Assembly (NCBI GenBank): GCA_021780095.1
Contig: JAJXZK010000463.1
Location: 1-38,330, forward strand
DNA length: 38,330 bases
Source of the DNA: Acidobacteriota bacterium
Lineage (GTDB): Bacteria > Acidobacteriota > Terriglobia > Terriglobales > Acidobacteriaceae
Reading direction: 5' to 3'
The position numbers were made by a program, and so were the translations under genes. Shown in pieces: positions 1-8,360 of the stretch; position 1 is the first letter of the stretch, and each line of letters opens with the position of its first letter. Below the pieces are notes generated by a model. That model worked only from the letters and a program-made list of their open reading frames with translations. It did not search any database and was not told the origin of the DNA.

Positions 1-2607
1 CCCTTCGCGTTTGAAGACGACTCCCTCTCCATACTTGGGATGACGAACACGCTGGCCGCTGCGAAAACCGGTTTTGCCCGATGGGTCAGCTACGGGGATT
101 TGTGGCCGTGGAAACTTCTGTCCGCGAGCTGCAAAAAACTGCGCGATGTTGTCGATGGAGCCGCCCGCCGGGCTACCCGAAGCCTTTCTCTGTGCGCCAG
201 ATGAGTTGGTGGCGAGCTTCTGCGGACGCTGATCTTCGTCTTCATAGGTCCAATGCTGATCGCCGTCATGATCGCGTGAGGTGCGATGGGTGTTGGGGCG
301 TGTGGTCTGCGCGGCATATCCTCCCCAGGAATTTGCCGGCACGGGCGCGCTTAAATCTTCGATCAAGTGGCTGGGAATTTCGCCGAGGAAGCGCGACGGC
401 GTGGAAAACTCCGGCGAATCGTTGCCGTAACGACGACGAAAACGCGCGCGGGTGACCAGCAGCGCATCCATGGCGCGTGTCATGCCGACATAGCAAAGAC
501 GACGTTCTTCTTCGAGACCCTCGCCATCGTTGATAGTGCGGGAGTGCGGAAACAGGCCCTCTTCCATTCCCGCAAGAAACACAAGTGGAAATTCGAGGCC
601 TTTGGCCGCATGGAGAGTCATCAGCGTGACCCTTGACTCTGGATCGTACTTGTCGGTATCGCTGACCAGGGCGGCGTGATCGAGAAACTCGGTCAGCATT
701 TCGCCGCGTTCGTGAGCATCCTGGGCGGCATTCACAAGCTCTCGCAGGTTCTCAATCCTCGACTGCGATTCCGGCGTCGCTTCTTCTTCCAGAACCTTGA
801 TATAGCCGCTCCGGTCGATCAGGAACTTGATTAGCTCCGGCAGCGTAGCCGCATCTCCGGGCTTGCGAAATGCATTTTCTTCCGATGGAGGAGTGGTGGT
901 CAGCAGGTTTTTGCGTTCGTGGGGCGAGAGCTTCTTCGTCTCCTGATTCGGATGCGTAATCGCGAAAGGAGAAAATTCCGACGGATCGAAAGCCTCGGCT
1001 AGCCCATCGTCGACGGGATTCTCCTCTGCAGCAATCTCGGAGTCCGTCATGCCGAAGTCAAAACTGATTGCATCGTCGTCGGAAGCGGCTGCAGTTTCAG
1101 CGGTGACTCCCGAATCGTCGACAGAGGCTGCAACATCCAGGCTCAACTTGTCTGCAAAATTTGGAGACAGCATGGCGCGTGCGTCTTCTATAATCCCGCG
1201 GAAATTCTCCAACGCTGCAATTGCCCGCGCGGATACGAGACGTTGCACGATGGTTTCGCGGATTGCATCCCAGGTGCTGATGCCGGTTTCCAGTGCCAGG
1301 CGCTCGATGGTATCGAGCGTGGTTTTGCCGATGCCGCGAGCGGGTGTGTTAATGGAACGCTGCAGCGCAATCGAGTCGCTTGGATTCAGCACCAGCTTGA
1401 GATAGCTGAGCATGTCCTTGATCTCCGCGCGATCGTAAAAGGAGAATCCACCCACCATGGTGTACTGGATGCCGTATCGGCGAAGCGCTTCTTCCACCAG
1501 ACGTGATTGCGAGTTGGTGCGATAGAGGACGGCGACGCGCGGCGGTTCAGCTTCATTGCCGGTTTGGCGGATGTATTTCTGAATGTGATCGGCAACGAAA
1601 AGCGCTTCGCCTTCGCCGTCCAGCGCTTCATAGTAGCCCACTCGCGCACCACCATCGCGCGACGTCCAAAGGGTTTTCCCTTTGCGCTGCAGGTTGTTCG
1701 AAACGACAGCGCCCGCCGCCTCCAGAATCACTTGCGTGGAACGATAGTTCTGCTCGAGCCGAATAATTTTGGCGCGCGGGAAATCTTTTTCAAAATCGAG
1801 AATATTGCGAATGTCGGCGCCACGCCAGGAATAGATGCTCTGGTCCTCATCGCCGACGACGCAGATGTTCTGCTCCTCGCCGGCCAACATCTTCATCAGC
1901 TCATACTGCGGGCGGTTCGTATCCTGATACTCATCAATCAGCACGTAGCGGAACCGGCGATTGTAGTAGCCGCGAACGGCGGGCACGGCGCGCAGCAGGC
2001 GAACTGCTTCCAGTAACAAATCGTCGAAGTCGAGCGCGTTGGCCCGCTCCAGCTCCTTGTTGTAGAGATCGTAGAGATGGGCAATCCGTTCCGATTTCGG
2101 GTCGGAAGCTTGCAGGTAAATCTCTTGCGGTGCCAGCATGTGATTCTTCGCCCAGGATATGCGAGATAGCACGATGCGCGGAGTGAACTGCTTATCCTCG
2201 ACGCCGAGCCTCCGCATCATTTGCTTGATCAGGCTTTGCTGCTCGGTTTCGTCGTAAATTACAAAATCTTTGGTGCGCCCCTTGTCGCCAATGCGCAGGG
2301 CTTCGATATCCCGACGCAAGACTCGCACGCAGAAGGAGTGAAATGTTGCCAGCAATGGCCGCGCCAGGCTGCGATGGTCCATCAGGCGCTCGACGCGCTC
2401 CGCCATTTCCTTGGCCGCCTTATTCGTGAAGGTGACTGCAAGAATGGAGTCCGCTGGGACGCCCCGTTCTTCAATAAGATAGGCGATCCGGTGTGTAATC
2501 ACGCGGGTTTTCCCAGACCCTGCCCCGGCAAGGATCAGTAGCGGACCATCTACATTTTCAATGGCCGCACGCTGCTGCGGATTCATATTTTCAAGCAATC
2601 GGGACAC
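1..2607 (-). CDS. pcrA: ATP-dependent DNA helicase UvrD/PcrA, 3' end beyond window
   Basis: Superfamily 1 3'-5' DNA helicase for nucleotide-excision and replication repair. The visible 869 codons run off the left edge without a stop. Walker A GAGSGKT is at residues 28-34, followed by the TFTNKAA motif, the Walker B-type LIDEYQDT, the QSIYSWRGA motif III region, TLHAAKGLEF and the VGMTRA motif VI. The last visible residues, VRHPKYGEGVV, match the conserved PcrA C-terminal RNA-polymerase-binding tail, so little is missing. I chose the GTG start at 2607 because an AGGAG lies 11 nt upstream; the ATG at 2586 is too far from any ribosome site. Residues about 477-588 hold an Asp/Glu-rich insert that a typical PcrA lacks. 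It is transcribed divergently from the exported protein at 2951. Confidence 0.95.
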   Translation of the reverse strand, partial: MSRLLENMNPQQRAAIENVDGPLLILAGAGSGKTRVITHRIAYLIEERGVPADSILAVTFTNKAAKEMAERVERLMDHRSLARPLLATFHSFCVRVLRRDIEALRIGDKGRTKDFVIYDETEQQSLIKQMMRRLGVEDKQFTPRIVLSRISWAKNHMLAPQEIYLQASDPKSERIAHLYDLYNKELERANALDFDDLLLEAVRLLRAVPAVRGYYNRRFRYVLIDEYQDTNRPQYELMKMLAGEEQNICVVGDEDQSIYSWRGADIRNILDFEKDFPRAKIIRLEQNYRSTQVILEAAGAVVSNNLQRKGKTLWTSRDGGARVGYYEALDGEGEALFVADHIQKYIRQTGNEAEPPRVAVLYRTNSQSRLVEEALRRYGIQYTMVGGFSFYDRAEIKDMLSYLKLVLNPSDSIALQRSINTPARGIGKTTLDTIERLALETGISTWDAIRETIVQRLVSARAIAALENFRGIIEDARAMLSPNFADKLSLDVAASVDDSGVTAETAAASDDDAISFDFGMTDSEIAAEENPVDDGLAEAFDPSEFSPFAITHPNQETKKLSPHERKNLLTTTPPSEENAFRKPGDAATLPELIKFLIDRSGYIKVLEEEATPESQSRIENLRELVNAAQDAHERGEMLTEFLDHAALVSDTDKYDPESRVTLMTLHAAKGLEFPLVFLAGMEEGLFPHSRTINDGEGLEEERRLCYVGMTRAMDALLVTRARFRRRYGNDSPEFSTPSRFLGEIPSHLIEDLSAPVPANSWGGYAAQTTRPNTHRTSRDHDGDQHWTYEDEDQRPQKLATNSSGAQRKASGSPAGGSIDNIAQFFAARGQKFPRPQIPVADPSGKTGFRSGQRVRHPKYGEGVVFKREG

Positions 2608-2950
2608 GAAAGGGAAGACTCCTGCGGTTGAGCGCGCGACTTCGATTCATTCGCTGCGACACCTTCAGTGTATCGCGTCAAAGATGTTGAAGATATTTGC
2701 GGCGGTTTTTCGGCGATGCATTCTGATGATGAGAAGTTGGATATATCTCAGCAGTTTCCACCATTCATAACTCTTTGGATTCGGGACGGAATAGAGGAGG
2801 GGCGAGCCGGGGATGCTGAACGTGCATCCAAATCTAGGGACGGCGAATCCGGCTGCTTAGCATCCACTGCGTCGTCCTCCAGGTCAGCGAGTTGCCACCG
2901 GATTGCCGGTGTCGGCGAATTGGCAAACATGGAAATGGAGAAAACAGATC
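2608..2950. other. Divergent intergenic region
   Basis: This 343-bp gap separates the divergent helicase and exported-protein genes and should hold both promoters. I see the helicase's AGGAG just outside its GTG start, and GGAG about 10 nt before the ATG at 2951. No convincing -35/-10 pair or additional gene was found; the open frames crossing it have no recognisable protein content. Confidence 0.5.
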
Positions 2951-3343
2951 ATGAAAATTCAGCTTCAACATATCTCGATGATGACCGGCGTGTTGGGCGT
3001 CGCACTGTGTGCCGGAACACTGGCAACCGCGCAGTCCAACGAGCCATATGGAGACGCTCATCAGGTGGTCCAGCAGACCATGCAGGACCTGCAACGTGGC
3101 CAATCAACCGATGAAGGGCACAGGAAAGATCAACAACGAACCGATCAGGCTATCAAGCGGTTGAGCGAATTCGATCATCGTCTAGCCAAGCACCATTTCG
3201 ATGGAGACAAATTGGATTCGGCGATTCAGGCCGTCTCTGATGTCTCAGTGAAGAATCACTTCGATCAGCCGGAACTGGATAGGATTGCCGCCGACGCGAA
3301 CTCGCTCCGCAGGGTACGCCTGCAGCATAAGAATTCACACTAG
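2951..3343 (+). CDS. Small exported protein, function unknown
   Basis: A 130-residue protein with a Sec signal peptide: basic MKIQLQH start, hydrophobic core around residues 9-24, and a likely cut after TATAQ or close by. The mature part is short, helical and highly charged, and ends in a DANSLRRVRLQHK segment. The layout of a signal peptide plus a charged pair of helices ending in a LRRxR motif resembles a periplasmic family I associate with Acidobacteria, but I know no function for it. The ATG at 2951 was chosen over the in-frame start at 2903 because it begins the signal peptide and has GGAG 10 nt upstream. It could bind a periplasmic partner; that is a guess. Confidence 0.7.
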   Translation: MKIQLQHISMMTGVLGVALCAGTLATAQSNEPYGDAHQVVQQTMQDLQRGQSTDEGHRKDQQRTDQAIKRLSEFDHRLAKHHFDGDKLDSAIQAVSDVSVKNHFDQPELDRIAADANSLRRVRLQHKNSH

Positions 3344-3396
3344 GTCGTCCCCCAAGCAGAGTAGCTGTCGAAAATCGCGTATGACACAGGCGAGGC

Positions 3397-3445
3397 TGGA
3401 GTGCGGAATCGGGAGTAAGGTGCACCCCATCTCTCCCGCATTCCA
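3397..3445 (+). repeat. Stem-loop downstream of the exported-protein gene
   Basis: TGGAGTGCGG (3397-3406) pairs with CCGCATTCCA (3436-3445), 10 bp including one G-U, around a 29-nt loop that contains the palindrome GGTGCACC. It lies 54 bp after the stop codon. There is no T-run after it, so it is not a standard intrinsic terminator; it could be a 3'-end stabilising hairpin or an operator for the next gene. Confidence 0.4.
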
Positions 3446-3535
3446 CCATGCCCTGTAAGAAACGCCGGAGAGACCCGACGCTACTTCAGCATTGTTCACA
3501 AAAAGAATGCTTCGCCGCGATATTCTGTTTCCAGA

Positions 3536-4099
3536 ATGTCGAAATCAAAATCCATCTGTGTCTACTGCGGGTCAGCTGTCGGTGTGCGTACGGAGTATCG
3601 GGCCGTTGCAGGCGAATTGGGCACTGCAATGGCTGAGGCAGATATTCGACTCGTCTACGGGGGGGCCCATGTCGGCCTGATGGGTGTGATCGCGGATGCA
3701 GTGCTCGCCGCGGGCGGTGAAGTTGTCGGAGTGATTCCGCAGCAACTTGCCGATCGCGAAGTGGCACATCTCGGATTGACCGAGTTGCATGTTGTCCGCA
3801 GCATGCATGAGCGCAAGCACAGGATGGCAGAATTGGCGGATGCCTTTGTGGCGATGCCTGGTGGCTATGGCACGCTGGATGAGCTGTGCGAGGTTCTCGG
3901 CTGGGCGCAGCTGGCAATCCACGAAAAACCCATCATCCTGCTGGATACGGCGGAGTACTGGCAGCCCTTATTTGCCATGCTAGATCGAGCGGTGGAGGAG
4001 GGCTTTCTTCAATCGCACCATCGCCGCCATGCGCTGCGAGCCACAGATGTGGCGGACGTCTTCAGACTGTTGCAGGTGGAGCTCCCGCTTCGTCTGTAA
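3536..4099 (+). CDS. LOG-family cytokinin riboside 5'-monophosphate phosphoribohydrolase (TIGR00730)
   Basis: A 187-residue Rossmann-like protein of the lysine-decarboxylase-like/LOG family, which removes ribose 5-phosphate from nucleoside monophosphates, classically cytokinin nucleotides and in bacteria probably AMP-like substrates. The signature PGGYGTLDE is at residues 108-116 and the partner motif MHERKHRM at 90-97; the N-terminal CVYCGSAVG and the YGGAHVGLMG segments are also typical. Length is normal. No clear Shine-Dalgarno precedes the ATG. The 3' end overlaps the 3' end of the convergent DUF971 gene by 38 bp. The molecular family is secure; the physiological substrate is not shown by the sequence. 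Confidence 0.92.
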   Translation: MSKSKSICVYCGSAVGVRTEYRAVAGELGTAMAEADIRLVYGGAHVGLMGVIADAVLAAGGEVVGVIPQQLADREVAHLGLTELHVVRSMHERKHRMAELADAFVAMPGGYGTLDELCEVLGWAQLAIHEKPIILLDTAEYWQPLFAMLDRAVEEGFLQSHHRRHALRATDVADVFRLLQVELPLRL

Positions 4100-4526
4100 C
4101 GCTGGCGCGGCAGGAATCGCAATTGCAGACCGAACGCAGGTAATGCCAGGAATAAATGCCGCTGGTGTGGCCATCGTTCCAGTCGAAGCTGATCGCATAT
4201 CGTCCGACGGCGTTCACTTGGTTGGGTCGTACAGCGGGCTTGAAAATCGGCAATGCGGTTTTGGGTTCGGGCTTTTGTTCGCCCGGCGCTCGTCCTTGCG
4301 CTTCACGTTCCTCCACGCAGGTGGCGCATGGGCACGCGGCACGCAACCATGCAAACGTCCAGTGGCTAGCGTGGCCATCCTTCCATACAATCTCGACGCC
4401 CGTACCTTCCGTCCGGTTAACGCGGACATGTTGGGGATCGATGGCTTCGCGTGGAAACTCGTTTTCTGGACCGGACCCTTTGCGCGCGATGTTTTCCGGG
4501 ACGATGCGGATGCCTTCGTGGCTCAT
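4062..4526 (-). CDS. DUF971 (GBBH-like N-terminal domain) protein
   Basis: A 154-residue protein built from the DUF971/gamma-butyrobetaine hydroxylase-like N-terminal fold: a WKDGHASHW strand, LRAACPCATC, then the second half VGRYAISFDWNDGHTSGIYSW and LRSVCNCDSC. The two cysteine clusters (CPCATC and CNCDSC) could bind zinc or an Fe-S cluster; the same domain occurs with the plant Fe-S scaffold HCF101. It starts 9 nt after the stop of the haem-membrane-protein gene and is therefore probably the last gene of the LysR-TauE-haem protein unit. The role is unknown; redox or metal handling is an inference from cysteines and context. Confidence 0.85.
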   Translation of the reverse strand: MSHEGIRIVPENIARKGSGPENEFPREAIDPQHVRVNRTEGTGVEIVWKDGHASHWTFAWLRAACPCATCVEEREAQGRAPGEQKPEPKTALPIFKPAVRPNQVNAVGRYAISFDWNDGHTSGIYSWHYLRSVCNCDSCRASVTDEAGAPPATV

Positions 4527-4535
4527 ACTCTTTTT

Positions 4536-5249
4536 CTACACCTGAACGCGACGCGCCGTCTGTGCACGCCGCCTTTGAAAGCCAAGCGACTGTAATAACA
4601 CCGTAATCACGCCACACAGAGCGATCGTTGCGACAAATGGGACATGCTGCTTTTCCATGGTCTGGTAGGCAATCGTATGCAGAAATGCAAACAGAAACAG
4701 AACGTAGTTCCAGCGTTGCAGTTGCTTCCATTTGGGCGTGCCCAGCCGGCGCAGCGACCAATCGTTGGATGTGACGAAGAGAAGCAGCAGGATGATCGTC
4801 GCAATCAACCCGGTGTAATTTGCGAAGCCGAAAATATCGTGGCGCAGCGGAAATGAGTGTCCCTCGCTTCGCTGATACACAAAATACAGCCAGGGCCTAC
4901 CGCGCAAGTGTACGCAGAACCCGATGGCAGTGTGAAAAATGCCGAGAATCCCTGCCCAGATTCCGACGTCGCGCCGAAGATCGCTCGATACCGGAGTGCG
5001 TTGGACGCGTAAAAGGTTCCACGGTCCAATCCAAAGTGTGATGACAAGCAGGACGAGCGCTGGATAGGCTGTCGAAAAGCTCAACCTGGTGATGACGTCA
5101 CGATATGGGCGCGTGATGTAAAGGGCAAACACCGCCAAGGTCGTCGCTAGCAGCAGGAGCAGATGATGCGTCCATAAGCGACGAACCAGACGTCTCCTTG
5201 GTTGACCTGCAACGAAAGTTCCCGAATTCATCGTCTTGGCAATCCTCAT
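4536..5249 (-). CDS. Ferric-reductase-like transmembrane haem protein
   Basis: A 237-residue integral membrane protein with about six hydrophobic segments and no cytoplasmic FAD/NAD domain. Conserved histidines in membrane segments (FHTAIGFCVHLRG and FLHTIAYQ) are the expected b-haem ligands of the ferric-reductase/NOX-like family (PF01794), to which MsrQ also belongs. No MsrP gene is adjacent, so I do not call it MsrQ. I use the ATG at 5249, which overlaps the permease stop as TGATG and has GGAAG about 9 nt before it; the longer open frame from 5402 would bury most of its extra residues in the permease gene. Translation is probably coupled to the permease. Confidence 0.8.
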   Translation of the reverse strand: MRIAKTMNSGTFVAGQPRRRLVRRLWTHHLLLLLATTLAVFALYITRPYRDVITRLSFSTAYPALVLLVITLWIGPWNLLRVQRTPVSSDLRRDVGIWAGILGIFHTAIGFCVHLRGRPWLYFVYQRSEGHSFPLRHDIFGFANYTGLIATIILLLLFVTSNDWSLRRLGTPKWKQLQRWNYVLFLFAFLHTIAYQTMEKQHVPFVATIALCGVITVLLQSLGFQRRRAQTARRVQV

Positions 5250-6034
5250 CAGTAAAGCTTCCAGAAAAAGTAGATTGTCACAATGCACCCCATGGTGACG
5301 ACCACCGCTCGGATGCCGCGTGGCTTGTGCTTGCGTGCTGCGCGTGCGCTCAGATATCCGCCGACACTGCCTGCAATCATCATCGCCGCGCCATAGCGCC
5401 AAAGGACGGCGCTATAAAAGATGAAAGTGGCGGCCGCGATGGTGTTGGAAGTGCTGGTGATCACGGTTTTCAAGGCATTGATCTCGTGCACGCTATCGAT
5501 GCCGGCGAAGCTCAGGGTGGCCATAATTAACAAGCCCGCACCGGCACCGAAGAAGCCGACGTAGAGCGAGATGGCAAAAATCCCGATCGGCAGCAGAATG
5601 CGCGCCACCGGTCGCAAGCCGCTTGCGTGGGATTCATGCTTGCCTTGAGACACGCGCTGTTGCAGCGCAGGTCCTAACGCAAACAATAGAGTCGCCGTTA
5701 GCAGCAGCCAGGGCACCATGCGGAGAAAAGTTTGCTGGCGCGTTGCCAGCAAAAGCCTCGCTCCCAGCAGGCCGCCTACGAATGCCGCGGTCAGCAGGGT
5801 TGGCAGCATGGTGTGGTACCGCCGCAACTCCCGCCGATAGGCTGCAGCTGATGTGATTTGCCCGGGCAGCAAGGCCACCGTGTTGGTTGCGTTGGCATGC
5901 ACCGGAAGTACACCAACTTGCAGCAGGGCAGGAAACGACAGCAACGACCCGCCCCCGGCAATCGCGTTGATGCCCCCTGCGACGAAGGCAGCGAAGCACA
6001 GCCAAGCGAGATGAAGGACGGAAGAAGACAGCAT
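5249..6034 (-). CDS. TauE/SafE (TSUP) family sulfite/sulfonate exporter-like permease
   Basis: A 261-residue polytopic membrane protein of the TSUP family, which exports sulfite, sulfoacetate or related anions. The N-terminal repeat motif GGINAIAGGGSLLSFPALL with NATNTVALLPG is diagnostic, and the second repeat appears as GFFGAGAGLLIMATL with INALKTVITSTSN. Length fits the family. It starts 70 bp after the LysR stop on the same strand and overlaps the following haem-protein gene by one base. No strong Shine-Dalgarno precedes the ATG. The anion transported cannot be deduced, though the neighbouring regulator and haem redox protein would suit sulfite or sulfonate metabolism. Confidence 0.9.
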   Translation of the reverse strand: MLSSSVLHLAWLCFAAFVAGGINAIAGGGSLLSFPALLQVGVLPVHANATNTVALLPGQITSAAAYRRELRRYHTMLPTLLTAAFVGGLLGARLLLATRQQTFLRMVPWLLLTATLLFALGPALQQRVSQGKHESHASGLRPVARILLPIGIFAISLYVGFFGAGAGLLIMATLSFAGIDSVHEINALKTVITSTSNTIAAATFIFYSAVLWRYGAAMMIAGSVGGYLSARAARKHKPRGIRAVVVTMGCIVTIYFFWKLY

Positions 6035-6104
6035 TTATTGAAATTGTAGCGTGCGGAGATTTGCGAGGGGGTGGGCGCAATGCGTGCATGATCTGGCAAA
6101 ACTA

Positions 6105-7010
6105 TTAACTGACCGCAGCGTTGCGCGGCAGGCCGACACTGCCATGCATAATCTCAATGAAAGCTTGGGCGGCGCGGCTGAGCGATTTGTCTTTGCGATA
6201 GATCAGCACCAGATCGCGCGCAATGCGAACATCTTCCAATTCGACCACGCCAAGCAGCCCTGCGGCGAACTCGGTCACCGTGTTAGAGCGAGCCTGAAAC
6301 CCCACGCCGACTCCGGCCGCAGCAAACCGCTTGATCAACTCATTCGATTCCAGTTCCATGGAAATTTCCGGTTTGAGTTGCCCATTGGCAAACATCTGAT
6401 CAATGGCATCGCGGGTGCGACCCTGCTTGGGAAGGATTAGAGGATAGGTGGCTACGGCCGCCAGCTTTGTGGTGGACTTGCTCGTGAGCGGATGACCCAC
6501 CGCCGTGATCACGACCATCTCATCCTTGTGAACGGGCACGATGGTCAGGCGAGGATCGTTCACCGGTTGCGTAGTCACGCCGAAATCAACTTCCTGCGAC
6601 AAAACGGCTTCCAGAGTTCGAGAGCGTTCATGGCGCGCAATTGAAACGGATACTCGAGGGTATTTTCCTTTGAACTGGGCAAACACCTGGGGCAGGATGT
6701 ACAGGCACGTAGCCTCATTGGCGCTTACGACGAGTTGGCCGCGCGGAGTGCGAGCCATTTCCGCCAGCGCGCGAACAATATTGCGTCGCGCCTGCAAGGT
6801 CTCTTCCGCATATTCCAGAAAAAGCCTGCCTCCGCCGGTCAGCGTGACACGGCCGCCAGTGCGATCAAACAATCTGGCTCCAATGTCTTCTTCCAGGGCA
6901 CGGATCTGGGCAGAAATAGCCGGCTGAGTGCGAAACAGTCTCTCCGCAGCGCGGGAAAAACTCGCATTCCGCGCCACCTCGACAAACGCTTTGAGTTGCT
7001 CAAAATCCAT
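6105..7010 (-). CDS. LysR-family transcriptional regulator
   Basis: A 301-residue regulator with the typical N-terminal winged HTH (MDFEQLKAFVEVARNASFSR, then AAERLFRTQPAISAQIRALE) followed by a two-lobe effector domain. The motif LKAFVEVAR and the QPAISAQI recognition helix are canonical. I prefer the ATG at 7010 because LysR proteins normally begin right at the HTH; an in-frame ATG at 7064 would add 18 residues, and neither has a clear ribosome site. It is co-directional with the permease (70 bp), haem protein and DUF971 genes, so it may control its own operon. An AT-rich patch with a direct repeat lies just upstream. The effector is unknown. Confidence 0.92.
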   Translation of the reverse strand: MDFEQLKAFVEVARNASFSRAAERLFRTQPAISAQIRALEEDIGARLFDRTGGRVTLTGGGRLFLEYAEETLQARRNIVRALAEMARTPRGQLVVSANEATCLYILPQVFAQFKGKYPRVSVSIARHERSRTLEAVLSQEVDFGVTTQPVNDPRLTIVPVHKDEMVVITAVGHPLTSKSTTKLAAVATYPLILPKQGRTRDAIDQMFANGQLKPEISMELESNELIKRFAAAGVGVGFQARSNTVTEFAAGLLGVVELEDVRIARDLVLIYRKDKSLSRAAQAFIEIMHGSVGLPRNAAVS

Positions 7011-7070
7011 GGTTTTCAGTTCAAAAGCTAGAGCTGTTGCGATCGCGCCGGGACCCGCCAGCATAAAAAA

Positions 7071-7102
7071 ATGCTATTTGAAGAATAAAGGAAATCTATT
7101 TC
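7071..7102. promoter_or_regulatory. AT-rich direct-repeat patch upstream of the LysR gene
   Basis: CTATTT occurs at 7074-7079 and again at 7096-7101, 22 bp apart, about two helical turns, within a locally AT-rich stretch. It is just upstream of the possible LysR starts and is a candidate promoter or LysR operator. This is inference from position and spacing only. Confidence 0.3.
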
Positions 7103-7189
7103 AGTGTACCTGCGAACCGAAACAGGAACTACGAGGCAACGATCAGGCCGCTCCATACTTGCACAGGTCACGGCGAACAGTTGTCGATT

Positions 7190-8128
7190 CTAGTGACTGG
7201 CTGGCGGGGATGTCGCGGGTGTTGCGGGAGATTGTGACTCGGAGTGAGAGACACCATCAGCGTCTTTGTGTGCGGCTCCGCGAGCTAGTTTCTCCGCCTT
7301 TTTTCGCTTGTAGTGTGCGGCGATATCGGGCCAGAATTCGATGATTTCCGCGCCGATCGCACCCTCGATCGTCACGGTAACGCCGCGTTGAATGGTGTCG
7401 GCAGCGGTACGTTGCTCTGCAGGATAGTACACGTTGGAAATGGCGGCGCCGATAAGGTTTCCCGCCACATTTGCGTAATTTGGACCCCAGGTCCCGTTAT
7501 CGCGCTTGGACCATCCCGTGCTGCCTGCGGCCCACAGGACGCGAGTGATGATTTTGCCGTGGCCTCTCTGGTAATAGCGCGGATCTTCATGCATAAGGCT
7601 GGGCAGAACCGCATTGCCAAAGAAATTGCCGGTGAAATAGTCGGTATACGCGGCGCCGTAGCGCTTGGCGTAGCCTTTCATGCCCTGTCCGTATTCACCG
7701 AAATCGTCGTCGGCCTGCGAAATACCGGCAACCACGGCCGTCAGGGCAAATGGCCAGGGATCGGTCACGCTCTTGAAAAACAGTTGATACTTCTGACGAG
7801 GGCTGAGAGGAAGCGCATTGTGATTCTGTGTGGTGTTAAACGCCGCCATCACGCCCAATATCCGCTGTTTTTCCTGCTGTTTTAATTGCTCTGCCGCGGT
7901 CTGTGGCGATCTTATTGTGGGCGTTTCGGCCGAGATGCTCTGCTTGTCGGGCGCAGTGCTGGTTGTCGTCTGTGCTCGATCACTTGGAGTATCGCGTGAC
8001 TGCAGTCTCGGCGATGGATTGTCGGGCAGAGTCAGAGAGGCATCTGCCGATTGGGATCGTGTCACGGGGACCGCAAGAAAGAAGAATACGGCGATTGAGG
8101 CAGCCGCAAACCGACCGATCTGAGCCAA
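7190..8128 (-). CDS. Exported protein of unknown function (HEDPRYY family)
   Basis: A 312-residue protein starting with TTG at 8128, supported by AGAGG 6 nt upstream and an immediate signal peptide (hydrophobic FAAASIAVFFFLAVP, likely cut near SQSA). Residues 30-85 are a low-complexity Ser/Thr/Pro/Gln linker. The folded core has LPSLMHEDPRYYQRG, NYANVAGNLIGAAISNVYY and a series of Gly-rich segments, a combination I associate with a common acidobacterial exported family without assigned function. The Ala/Gly-rich hydrophobic stretches might insert in a membrane or form a small barrel. The C-terminal 40 residues are again charged and low-complexity. It is probably monocistronic, with an AT-rich promoter region at 8300-8330. 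Confidence 0.75.
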   Translation of the reverse strand: MAQIGRFAAASIAVFFFLAVPVTRSQSADASLTLPDNPSPRLQSRDTPSDRAQTTTSTAPDKQSISAETPTIRSPQTAAEQLKQQEKQRILGVMAAFNTTQNHNALPLSPRQKYQLFFKSVTDPWPFALTAVVAGISQADDDFGEYGQGMKGYAKRYGAAYTDYFTGNFFGNAVLPSLMHEDPRYYQRGHGKIITRVLWAAGSTGWSKRDNGTWGPNYANVAGNLIGAAISNVYYPAEQRTAADTIQRGVTVTIEGAIGAEIIEFWPDIAAHYKRKKAEKLARGAAHKDADGVSHSESQSPATPATSPPASH

Positions 8129-8360
8129 CGGGTACCTCTAACTTGCGAAATGTATGCCCTTCATTGGCCAGGTCCGGGTCACTTCCCGGCAAATCGGTGG
8201 GTGGGTCCGTGCCGACGCAATTCCGGACGAAACGTTCACGCTGACAACTCGCATTCGAGCGAAGCAGCCGCCACGATGCAAACCAGGTGTCGGGACAATT
8301 ATCTCTATTTTAAATTAGATTTATTGTGCGCCGTAGACGGTTAGTCCGTAGCCAGAAAGA

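Noticed and set aside
5250..5402. An upstream start for the ferric-reductase-like gene at 5402
   Set aside because: It would add 51 residues of non-hydrophobic, Arg/His-rich sequence inside the permease gene; the TGATG junction with a ribosome site at 5249 is much better.
7071..7102. A fully palindromic LysR operator
   Set aside because: The stretch read against its reverse complement matches at few positions; only a direct repeat holds.
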